Position numbers and translations under genes: made by a program
NCBI GenBank assembly: GCA_030425355.1
Contig: JAUIAG010000007.1
Span: forward strand, 1-48,059
Direction of reading: 5' to 3'
DNA length: 48,059 bases
Origin: Verrucomicrobiia bacterium
GTDB taxonomy: Bacteria; Verrucomicrobiota; Verrucomicrobiia; Limisphaerales; JAJOIW01
In this document: piece by piece, positions 17,486 through 24,822 of the stretch
How positions within the stretch are numbered: the first letter of the stretch is position 1
Layout: each line of letters starts with the position of its first letter
The notes under the pieces: generated by a model
Database searches by the model: none
What the model was told of the DNA's origin: nothing
What the model saw: the letters and a program-made list of their open reading frames with translations, nothing else

Positions 17486-19222
17486 ATGATCAAGCCCAGC
17501 TATCCCAAGCTCTTCATCGATACAGTCTCCGCCAGACTGGCGACCCTCTACCCGGACACCAGTAACCAGCAGCTGCTTGAGCGCCTTCTTCTCGCCATGG
17601 GGCGATACGGCATCAACCTCGTCCCGGACCGCCCGGACTCCCCGGCAACTCGATGGACCGAAAAGGACTCCGTCCTCATCACCTACGCGGATTCCCTGCT
17701 TGGAGACGAAGTCCAGCAGCCACTGCAGAACCTCACCCGCTTCGCAACGGATCATCTGCGGGGGGCCTTCAAGACCATACACCTCCTGCCCTTCTACCCA
17801 TGGTCGTCGGATGACGGTTTCTCCGTGATCGACTACCGCCAGGTCGACCCCAATGTCGGGACCTGGGCCGACATCGCCTCGCTCCGGAATCATTTCAGTC
17901 TGATGTTCGACTGGGTCCTCAACCACGTCTCCTCCAAGTCCTCCTGGTTCCGCTTCTACATCAGCAGTGTCTCGCCTTACAGCGAATATTTCATTGAAGT
18001 GGACCCGTCCACCGATCTCTCCATGGTCACAAGACCACGAACCTCACCGCTTCTAACCGCGGTGGAAACCCGGAACGGATCACGTCATGTCTGGACGACT
18101 TTCAGCGCCGACCAGGTTGACCTCAACTGGAGCAACCCCGATGTCTTCTTCGAGATGCTCGATGTCCTGCTCTACTACATCAGCCTCGGTGCGTCCATCA
18201 TCCGCATGGATGCTGTCGCTTTTCTCTGGAAGGAAAACGGCACCACCTGCCTCCATCACGAAATGACCCATGAGGTGATCCGGCTCCTCCGCAACATCCT
18301 CGATGAAATAGCCCCGGAAGTCATTCTGCTGACCGAAACCAACGTCCCGCATCGGGAGAATATCTCCTACTTCGGCCAGGCGGATGAAGCCCACATGGTC
18401 TACCAGTTCAGTCTGCCGCCTCTCACTCTCCACGGACTGCTCCGCGAGGATGCCTCCCACCTGACCAAATGGGCCAGAAACCTGCCATCGCTCCCGGACT
18501 CATGCACGTTCTTCAATTTCACCGCCAGTCATGACGGCATTGGAGTCCGCCCACTCCAGGGAATTCTCGAGGACACGGAGCTGGAATTCATCGTCCAGGC
18601 CATTCAGGACAGGGGTGGACGCGTCTCATTCCGCACCCTACCGGATGGATCACAAAGCCCCTATGAACTGAACTGCACCTACTACAGCGCCCTCGCCGAC
18701 CGCGACAACATCTACTCCGACAACTCGATCAGACGGTTCCTCTGCTCCCAGATCGTCGCCCTCTCCCTCCAGGGCATCCCGGGAATCTACATCCATTCGG
18801 TTCTCGCATCGCCCAATGATCTCGACGGAGTGGATCAATCCGGCATCAATCGAAGAATCAACCGCAAAAAGCTCTCCCCGGATGAGATCCGCCAGTTCCT
18901 CTCCGATACCGAGCACCCGCGCTACAGGATCTTTCAGGAATACCTCCGAATCCTCCAGATCCGCACCAGCCACCCCGCCTTCAACCCCACCGTCATTCAG
19001 AATATCCTCGAAATCGACCCAAGGCTCTTCGTCGTCAAACGCTGCGCCGAAAACCCCGTCACCTGTATCCATAATTTCTCAACCGTTCCAGTCACCCTCC
19101 AGCTCAACGGATTTCTCGAGACCGGCCCGCACACCGACCACCTCTCCGGCACCACCTTCGATATCGCCCCCCCGTCCCTCACCATCCAGCCCCTCCAGTG
19201 CCTCTGGCTCGAAAAAGCCTGA
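17486..19222 (+). CDS. GH13_18 phosphorylase, probably glucosylglycerate phosphorylase
   Basis: 578 residues, the usual length for the sucrose-phosphorylase subfamily. Catalytic residues are visible: nucleophile Asp242 in SIIRMDAVAFLWKE, acid/base Glu284 in LLTETNVPH and the transition-state Asp350 in NFTASHDGIGVRP. FKTIHLLPFYPWSSDDGFSVIDY near residue 95 is the first conserved GH13 region in its subfamily 18 form. Such enzymes cleave sucrose, glucosylglycerol or glucosylglycerate with phosphate to give glucose 1-phosphate. The gpgS gene next door makes glucosylglycerate phosphorylase the best guess, giving the cell a way to recover the solute. Sucrose phosphorylase cannot be excluded without comparing the acceptor loops. 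Confidence 0.88.
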   Translation: MIKPSYPKLFIDTVSARLATLYPDTSNQQLLERLLLAMGRYGINLVPDRPDSPATRWTEKDSVLITYADSLLGDEVQQPLQNLTRFATDHLRGAFKTIHLLPFYPWSSDDGFSVIDYRQVDPNVGTWADIASLRNHFSLMFDWVLNHVSSKSSWFRFYISSVSPYSEYFIEVDPSTDLSMVTRPRTSPLLTAVETRNGSRHVWTTFSADQVDLNWSNPDVFFEMLDVLLYYISLGASIIRMDAVAFLWKENGTTCLHHEMTHEVIRLLRNILDEIAPEVILLTETNVPHRENISYFGQADEAHMVYQFSLPPLTLHGLLREDASHLTKWARNLPSLPDSCTFFNFTASHDGIGVRPLQGILEDTELEFIVQAIQDRGGRVSFRTLPDGSQSPYELNCTYYSALADRDNIYSDNSIRRFLCSQIVALSLQGIPGIYIHSVLASPNDLDGVDQSGINRRINRKKLSPDEIRQFLSDTEHPRYRIFQEYLRILQIRTSHPAFNPTVIQNILEIDPRLFVVKRCAENPVTCIHNFSTVPVTLQLNGFLETGPHTDHLSGTTFDIAPPSLTIQPLQCLWLEKA

Positions 19223-19231
19223 TCCCGCATG

Positions 19232-19440
19232 GGGACAGGTTCTTTTTGCGTAAACACCCCGCCACTCATAAAGGGACAGGTTCTTTTACCGCGGACAAAA
19301 AGTACCTGTCCCTCTGTGTGCTGCTTTCCAAGCCGGTCGCGACGGACGACCTTCATGGGGACAGGCTCTTTCTACGTGCATCCCCAGCCATTACAAAGGG
19401 ACAGGTACTTTGGCCGCTGGCATAAAGTACCTGTCCCTTT
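19232..19440. repeat. Cluster of GGGACAGG-type palindromic intergenic repeats
   Basis: Between the phosphorylase stop and the convergent dehydrogenase gene (19223-19511) lie repeated copies of a GGGACAGGTACTTTT-like core. Forward copies start near 19232, 19272, 19357 and 19395; inverted copies lie at 19297-19313 and 19424-19440. The pair 19395-19411 and 19424-19440 is a perfect 17-base inverted repeat (AAAGGGACAGGTACTTT and its complement) around a 12-base loop. The pair at 19272-19313 is almost perfect. These would fold as hairpins, and the remaining 70 bases up to 19511 hold nothing else I recognise. Confidence 0.88.
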
Positions 19441-19511
19441 GTGCGGGGGCAGAAAAAAATCCGGGACGGGGCCCGGAGTGAGGAAGAAATGGGTCTGTAG
19501 TTACTGATTTT

Positions 19512-21011
19512 TCAGCGGATGGCTGAGGCGTCGGGGATTTCGTTGAGAGTATAATAGCCGGTATCGTGGAGAAGCTCACGGCCGTCGGCGGCGCGGACTC
19601 CGGCCATCTGCAGCTCATGGATGTGCCCCGGCGTCAGCTTTTCGACGGTGAGCCGAACGGACAATCCATCCTTTGCGACTTCTGCCGAAGTGATTTCAGG
19701 CTGGAGGCGGTCAACTTCCGGGCTGCCATAGCTGCTCTGGTAGATGTAGGTGTAAGCCTGCATTTTGTAGGAATCGAGGCTCCCGGCGGTCTCAGGGTCG
19801 ACTTTGGAAGTGAAAGTCAGTTCAAATCCTTTCGGCAGGACGCGCATTTCGCGGACCTCGAAAGGCACTTTGCCATTCCAGTGGACGCTTTCGAGGGCGA
19901 AAGGCTGACCTCCACGGGCGCCCCATCCGCGGTCGGATCCGCCGGTAATCAGCACTCCGTCATCGGACATTTTGAGTGCAATATTCCCTGATTCAAATCC
20001 ACCGAGGAAATGGAAGACGGCTCCCTGGTAGACGCCGTTGACCTTTTCGAGGAAGACGCGCTGGACTTCTGAGAATGTCTGTTCGCCGACCATCAGCTGC
20101 CCTTCAAATGGACCGAAGCTTCCGTCAGCCGGGAAAGTTACAATTCCGGTTGGAGACTGCCCGACGCGGCCATGAGGCAGGATACAGGCTGGCGGGACGT
20201 AGGACGCGACCCGCTTTCTTTCCGTGTTGATGCGGCTGCCGCTCTCTGGCTCGACCGGTCGACCGCCCAGGAGGCTTTCAGACAGTTCATCATAGGCCTT
20301 CCAGCCGGAGGGGTTTCCCTGAAAAGACCCGGGCACGAGGTGTTTGACGGAGCTTGAACCATTCCAAGGGCCCTGATTGTCGCAGTAAAAAACATCGCCT
20401 TCTGCATTGAAGCCGATTCCGCCTGGAGAACGGATCCCTGAGGCGACCGGGATCATCTTCCCATCCGGAGTCACCTTGACGGCCCATCCGCGGAAATCGC
20501 TGGAATACCCTCCGGATCCGGTGAGACAGAGGACCACCCAGATGTTGTCCTGATCATCGTGAGTGCTGCCGAAAGCGTATTCGTGGTAATCGCCATTGAT
20601 TCCCCAGCGGTCGGAGATGGTTCGGAACTGATCGGCCAGGCCATCGCCATCGCGGTCGCGGATACGGGTGACTTCCGGCCTTTGTGTGGCATAAAGCCAG
20701 CCATTCTTCCACGACAGCCCGAGGGGTTCGTGCAGTCCCTGGGCCCAGAGCTTCCAGTTTGGCGCATCCGAATCCGGTCCATAGTCGGTGACCATGTAGA
20801 TGTCACCCCGGCGGGTGGCCACATATAATTCCCCGTCCGGGCCGATTTCGAGTCCGCTGACTTCGGGAAAAACTCCCTGCGGCGGCTCGATGGAGTGAAT
20901 CGAGTAATAGTCGCTCTGTTTTTCATCCGCGTGGACCTGGCCCGCAGTGCCGCAGGCAGCCAGAATCAGACCGATCAGGGCAAAGTGCTTCATCAATGGA
21001 TTCATTGTCAT
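19512..21011 (-). CDS. Exported sorbosone/sugar-dehydrogenase-like beta-propeller
   Basis: 499 residues from the ATG at 21011, 10 bases after the upstream stop; ATGs at 21005 and 20993 are also in frame. The signal peptide covers MKHFALIGLILAACGTAGQVHA. The propeller has PEVSGLEIGPDGELYVATRRGDIYMV, RDRDGDGLADQF, SGIRSPGGIGFNAEGDVFYCDNQG and GGSDRGWGARGGQPFALESV, typical of the L-sorbosone/glucose dehydrogenase-like family found in PVC bacteria. A C-terminal beta domain (PEVDRLQPEITSAEVAKDGL, GHIHELQMAGVRAADG) is also typical. No heme motif is present. The cupredoxin gene directly upstream is a plausible electron partner. Substrate and cofactor are not evident. Confidence 0.88.
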   Translation of the reverse strand: MTMNPLMKHFALIGLILAACGTAGQVHADEKQSDYYSIHSIEPPQGVFPEVSGLEIGPDGELYVATRRGDIYMVTDYGPDSDAPNWKLWAQGLHEPLGLSWKNGWLYATQRPEVTRIRDRDGDGLADQFRTISDRWGINGDYHEYAFGSTHDDQDNIWVVLCLTGSGGYSSDFRGWAVKVTPDGKMIPVASGIRSPGGIGFNAEGDVFYCDNQGPWNGSSSVKHLVPGSFQGNPSGWKAYDELSESLLGGRPVEPESGSRINTERKRVASYVPPACILPHGRVGQSPTGIVTFPADGSFGPFEGQLMVGEQTFSEVQRVFLEKVNGVYQGAVFHFLGGFESGNIALKMSDDGVLITGGSDRGWGARGGQPFALESVHWNGKVPFEVREMRVLPKGFELTFTSKVDPETAGSLDSYKMQAYTYIYQSSYGSPEVDRLQPEITSAEVAKDGLSVRLTVEKLTPGHIHELQMAGVRAADGRELLHDTGYYTLNEIPDASAIR

Positions 21012-21021
21012 CTGAATGGAG

Positions 21022-22815
21022 TCAGTTTTTGAGATTGTAATGGATTTCGATGGAGGAGGAGTTCCCCGAATTCGCAACGGGGACGCGAAGGCCGTCGTCG
21101 GCATGATGAATAACCAGGGCCGGGTTGGTCTTAACTTCCAGTCCGTCACCGGCGTCACCGACACGGAGGAAGATCTTTCCAGCGACGTCCGCTTTCCCGT
21201 CAATGGTCAGAGTGCGGATGAGATCGGCCGTGGATCCGCCTGGACGGATTTCATCTTTGACCTTCAGTCCATTCCACTCCCAGAGGAAGACGGGTCTGCG
21301 GGTGTCGGTCTCAAGGTCGTATCCACGGAAGCGGAAGGATGTCGATTCGCGGCCGGGAGCGGAGTAGTCGCCACTTTTACCCATGGCGACGTAGTCATCG
21401 GCTGGCCATTCATCATCCGGCGAATCAAGAACGGCCATCATGGCTCCGGGAGCATCAACGACAACAGCCTCCTCGGAGGGGGGCTGATATCCGACACCGC
21501 GACCGGTCCAGTGCCGTTTGGCATCAATGAAACCGCCTCTCCAGATCATGGCGAGCCGCCCGTTCTGGGCGTCGTACGCATAGTGAATGCCATCACTGAA
21601 GCCGACACCGATTCCGCGGGCTGTTCCCACGCCGTCGATGAAATTCCGGTAGATCATGGCCTGCCCGGCGCCGGGATAAAGCGGGATCCCGACGGTGTTG
21701 TCGGCAGCCGGTGACTGCCCGGGGGTGAGAAGAACGGCAGCTCCCCTCGGAGGAGCGACTTCGGCATACAAACCTTCGCCACCATTTCTCTCAAAAAATT
21801 CAATCTTCAGATCGTGATCCCCCGGAGACAAGCGGATCTTTCCGCGAACTGGGGGATTCATGCCATGCACCCCGTCGATGTCCACAACTTTGATGTCATT
21901 GATAAAAAGTCGTGATCCATCATCACTGCTGAGCCCGAAAGAATAATCGCCGGCCATCGAAACCTTGAGTTTGGCATTGAATACCACCCCGAACTCTTCA
22001 CGGTAACCAATGGCCATCATGTCCATGCGCCCCGTCTGGGTACCGGATTTGGAGGGCTCCATGGCATCGAAGTCAGGAAGTCTGTCCCAAGCCCCCTTGT
22101 AAGCCTTCCAGCGGATGTCGGACAAAGTGACTTCTGATCCGGCTTCCTGGACTTCTCCGACTATCAGAACGCCTTTCATGACTGCTGCGTGCCCGGGAAA
22201 GGTGCACACGTAGGGATAGAGTCCGTTTTCTTCTGGGGCTCTGAAAAATACGCTGACGGTTTTATGCGGATCAGCCATGGAACTGGCTGCCAGCATCCCG
22301 TCCGAATCCGGAATCCATTGTCTGCTCATCCCTTCGGCTCCGAGCTGGATGGCGGCCATGGCGAGCGCCTGCCCTGAATTCTCATCGGGGCTTTGGCTGA
22401 ATACGATGTTGTGCTGCAGGTCATCCGCATTCACGAGGGAAACACGGACCATGGACCCCGGGGAGACGGAAAGTTCATTGGTGTCATATGCCAGAGTCCC
22501 GACCTGCGTCTGCAGACTGAGATCGTGGTCGGCTTGAATTCCGGCCGGCATCGAGTCGCCGGAGATCCATGACTGCCAGTCCTTCAGGCTGGACGGGGAA
22601 AGCTGGCTGGCAGGGATGGTGATGACGCCACCGCCTGTCCGGATCAGGCCAATCCCGCGTCCGTCGATATACTGGACCTGTCCCGCAGCAGACACACCTC
22701 CCTTGAGCTGCAATGCCACTTCCGCCGCCGAAATATCCATGGTGCTCAAGACAACTGCCATGGCAGCCAGTCTGGAACAGCCGGTTATCCATCTGTCACT
22801 CAGTAATTTTCTCAT
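21022..22815 (-). CDS. Exported cupredoxin-PA14-DUF6797-like protein
   Basis: 597 residues from the ATG at 22815, where MRKLLSDRW and a hydrophobic stretch to DISAAE form a signal peptide; an in-frame start at 22947 would run into the rpsT terminator. Residues 95-220 are an auracyanin-like type 1 copper domain with ligands His135 (DLQHNIVFS), Cys204 and His209 (PYVCTFPGH) and Met213. Residues about 225-370 are a PA14 module (YSFGLSSDDGSRLFINDIKV). Residues about 390-597 match the DUF6797-like pattern (RNFIDGVGTARGIGVGF, LAMIWRGGFIDAKRHWTGRG). It likely shuttles electrons and binds carbohydrate in the periplasm with the propeller encoded 10 bp downstream. Confidence 0.9.
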   Translation of the reverse strand: MRKLLSDRWITGCSRLAAMAVVLSTMDISAAEVALQLKGGVSAAGQVQYIDGRGIGLIRTGGGVITIPASQLSPSSLKDWQSWISGDSMPAGIQADHDLSLQTQVGTLAYDTNELSVSPGSMVRVSLVNADDLQHNIVFSQSPDENSGQALAMAAIQLGAEGMSRQWIPDSDGMLAASSMADPHKTVSVFFRAPEENGLYPYVCTFPGHAAVMKGVLIVGEVQEAGSEVTLSDIRWKAYKGAWDRLPDFDAMEPSKSGTQTGRMDMMAIGYREEFGVVFNAKLKVSMAGDYSFGLSSDDGSRLFINDIKVVDIDGVHGMNPPVRGKIRLSPGDHDLKIEFFERNGGEGLYAEVAPPRGAAVLLTPGQSPAADNTVGIPLYPGAGQAMIYRNFIDGVGTARGIGVGFSDGIHYAYDAQNGRLAMIWRGGFIDAKRHWTGRGVGYQPPSEEAVVVDAPGAMMAVLDSPDDEWPADDYVAMGKSGDYSAPGRESTSFRFRGYDLETDTRRPVFLWEWNGLKVKDEIRPGGSTADLIRTLTIDGKADVAGKIFLRVGDAGDGLEVKTNPALVIHHADDGLRVPVANSGNSSSIEIHYNLKN

Positions 22816-22830
22816 GTGGATTCGTAACTG

Positions 22831-22858
22831 AAGATAGCGACTGCACCTCATTTTGCAA
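22831..22858 (-). promoter_or_regulatory. Possible sigma70-like promoter for the cupredoxin gene
   Basis: On the minus strand TTGCAA (22858-22853) and TATCTT (22836-22831) are spaced by 16 bases and lie just upstream of the ATG at 22815. Each box matches four of six consensus bases. Confidence 0.4.
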
Positions 22859-22869
22859 TCCAAAGTCCC

Positions 22870-22891
22870 GAAGATCCACCCGCGGATCTTC
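22870..22891. other. Perfect 8-bp inverted repeat upstream of the cupredoxin promoter
   Basis: GAAGATCC and GGATCTTC flank a six-base loop. It lies between the rpsT terminator and the possible promoter and has no T-run, so an operator is more likely than a terminator. The binding factor is unknown. Confidence 0.5.
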
Positions 22892-22918
22892 CTCGTCCTC
22901 GCGGGAGTCAGTGGCCAC

Positions 22919-22949
22919 AAAAAATGGGACCGGTTAACCGGTCCCATAC
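22919..22949 (-). terminator. Rho-independent terminator of rpsT
   Basis: A perfect palindrome with core GGGACCGGTTAACCGGTCCC (full arms 22924-22947) is followed on the minus strand by six T residues (complement of the A-run at 22919-22924). It begins about 65 bases after the rpsT stop. Confidence 0.85.
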
Positions 22950-23012
22950 CATAAAGAAATTATTTGGAGATGGAAATTTACTGGATCTACCCGATGCGAG
23001 GGGAGCTGCTTC

Positions 23013-23279
23013 TCAGGAAGCGAGAGAACTCAGCTTTTTGGCCAAGCGGCTCTTGATTCGATTAGCGCGGTTTTTCGGATAGACGCCTTTTTTCCATGCC
23101 TTGTCGACAGCTGAATAGGCAGCTTTGAGCTGTTCGGCAGCGGCAGCGCTGTCTCCCTCACTCACAATTCTGAGGAAGTTCTTCTGCTGGGTGCGGGCAC
23201 GTGACTTGTTCCGCTTGTTGATCTCACTACGTATTGCGGTGTAACGTGTTCTCTTAATTGCTGACTTACTATTCGGCAT
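23013..23279 (-). CDS. rpsT: 30S ribosomal protein S20
   Basis: 88 residues, the normal size. The start MPNSKSAIKRTR, the middle RNKSRARTQQKNFLRI and the end KNRANRIKSRLAKKLSSL are typical of bS20, a very basic helical protein that binds 16S rRNA in the small subunit. It is monocistronic here, with a strong promoter upstream and an intrinsic terminator downstream. No good Shine-Dalgarno precedes the ATG. S20 genes are often translationally controlled by the protein itself; no specific leader structure was identified here. Confidence 0.97.
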   Translation of the reverse strand: MPNSKSAIKRTRYTAIRSEINKRNKSRARTQQKNFLRIVSEGDSAAAAEQLKAAYSAVDKAWKKGVYPKNRANRIKSRLAKKLSSLAS

Positions 23280-23306
23280 AGGTCTAATCCATCGAATGGA
23301 AAGGAA

Positions 23307-23334
23307 ATCATAGGGATCATCATCCCTGTGTCAA
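23307..23334 (-). promoter_or_regulatory. Strong sigma70-type promoter of rpsT
   Basis: Minus strand TTGACA (23334-23329, perfect -35) and TATGAT (23312-23307, five of six) are spaced by exactly 16 bases, with the ATG about 30 bases downstream. The spacer holds an inverted repeat GGGAT-GATG-ATCCC. This is the best-matching promoter seen in the window and fits a highly expressed ribosomal protein. Confidence 0.8.
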
Positions 23335-23391
23335 ATTCTTTTGAAAATATTTTTCACGCTCCGCAAGCATCGATGGGCATGAGTGAGCGGT

Positions 23392-24189
23392 TCATTCAGG
23401 GCGTTCGAAAATGCGGGTGGGGCGGCCCCGTGAGTCAGTGACGGCACGGAGCGACATATGGAGGGCAATGAGGCAGGCGGCACCGGCACCGGATGCAATT
23501 CCGAACCAGATAAGAATCTGATAGCGGACAGCCTGCTCCGGTGATTCACCGGCGAGAATCTGACCGGTCATCATTCCCGGCAGACTGACGATTCCGGTCA
23601 CGGCCATGGCATTGAGTATGGGAAGCATGGCGGTGCGGGCGGCATCCACGCGAAAACCGCGGGTTATTTCGGCAATTTCATGACCCAGTGCCAGACGCTG
23701 TTCGATGATATGCCTGCCCGACTGCAGGTTCTGGAAAAACTGGTTGAGGGCGAGGCTGACCGTGTTCATCACATTTCCGAGGATCATTCCAAAGACGGGC
23801 AACAGGATGGAAGGCTCATGCCATGGCTGTGGCCTGAAAACCACCAGAACAAGAAGGGCGGTATAAGGCAGTGCGGCGGCGAGAAGGCTCACAAACGGCA
23901 CCACGAGGTTGGCAATGCCCTGCAGCCGCCGGCGCAGCCGCTGTGTCGACTCCCGCGTTGCCACAACGATCATCACAAGAAGAAACAGGACAGTCCACCA
24001 CCACACCCTGCCCTCGAAAAGCAGCTCAAGTACCAGCCCCAGAAGCAGAAGCTGGGCACACATGCGGATCGCCGAAACAGCCATGGACCGCACAAGACCG
24101 AGCCGAGTCACCCAGAAACACACACCGATGACAAGCATCGATAGCGCTCCGACACCCAGATGCCAGAACTGCAGTGGCGGGTTGCTCAT
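23392..24189 (-). CDS. ABC transporter permease, FetB/UPF0014 family
   Basis: 265 residues from the ATG at 24189; an upstream in-frame start at 24246 would overlap the ATPase gene. Six or seven transmembrane helices are visible, with conserved stretches VSAIRMCAQLLLLGLVL, PVFGMILGNVMNTVSLALNQF, EQRLALGHEIAEITRGFRVDAARTAML in part and SLPGMMTGQILAG. The UPF0014/FetB family forms exporters with a small ATPase; in Escherichia coli FetAB has been linked to iron export and oxidative-stress resistance. The start overlaps the ATPase stop by four bases (ATGA), implying coupled translation. Confidence 0.9.
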   Translation of the reverse strand: MSNPPLQFWHLGVGALSMLVIGVCFWVTRLGLVRSMAVSAIRMCAQLLLLGLVLELLFEGRVWWWTVLFLLVMIVVATRESTQRLRRRLQGIANLVVPFVSLLAAALPYTALLVLVVFRPQPWHEPSILLPVFGMILGNVMNTVSLALNQFFQNLQSGRHIIEQRLALGHEIAEITRGFRVDAARTAMLPILNAMAVTGIVSLPGMMTGQILAGESPEQAVRYQILIWFGIASGAGAACLIALHMSLRAVTDSRGRPTRIFERPE

Positions 24190-24785
24190 GATCCGGACCG
24201 GAGTGATTGGATTGTCACAGTGGAATGGCAGAGACGCTGGAGCCATGCCGGCTCATGACTGATCACCACCATGGTGCACTTCCGGTGCCGATGATACTCC
24301 GTGAGAAAATTCAGCATTTTTTCCTGATTGTCCCCGTCCAGGTTACTGGCGGGTTCATCGAGAAGCACAACTTCCGGGGAATCCTGGAGAGCTCTCAGTA
24401 ACCCGAGACGCTTGCTCTCGCCGGTGGACAGAGAATCCGCAGCGGAATCCAGTATCGACGACTCCAGTCCGAGATCATCAAGGAGTGGATCAAGCCTGCC
24501 CGGGGCTGAAAAATGATCACTGACCCGATGACTCCACCAGACAATATCCGCGTGGAGGTATCGAACCATCCGCCGCCACTCAGCTGCCGGAGTGCTCGTC
24601 TGCTGGCGACCGCCGAGGCTGATGCTGCCCTGGTGTTCCACCAGATCCGCGAAGCACTTGAGGAGCGTCGATTTCCCACTGCCGGAAGGCCCGGTGAGGC
24701 CGATATTTGAACCGGCCCTGATCACGCCGGAAAACGGTCCCGCAAACGGAGTGGCACATCCGGAGAATTTCAGATCGGCTGACAT
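24186..24785 (-). CDS. ABC transporter ATP-binding protein, FetA-like
   Basis: 199 residues, short but complete. Walker A GPSGSGKST at 32-40, ABC signature LSTGESKRLGLLRAL, Walker B VVLLDEPASNLD and the switch histidine in VVISHEPAWL are all present. It pairs with the downstream permease through a four-base overlap. A possible extended -10 element TGGTATATA lies at 24808-24800, but no -35 box is clear. The cargo could be iron or another metal by analogy with FetA; this is inference. Confidence 0.92.
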   Translation of the reverse strand: MSADLKFSGCATPFAGPFSGVIRAGSNIGLTGPSGSGKSTLLKCFADLVEHQGSISLGGRQQTSTPAAEWRRMVRYLHADIVWWSHRVSDHFSAPGRLDPLLDDLGLESSILDSAADSLSTGESKRLGLLRALQDSPEVVLLDEPASNLDGDNQEKMLNFLTEYHRHRKCTMVVISHEPAWLQRLCHSTVTIQSLRSGS

Positions 24786-24822
24786 GGATCAGGCGGCGGT
24801 ATATACCAGTCAATAGGATGAC

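Noticed and set aside
19232..19440. Factor-independent terminator for the phosphorylase gene
   Set aside because: The hairpins lack a T-run after the stem on the plus strand and belong to the dispersed repeat family.
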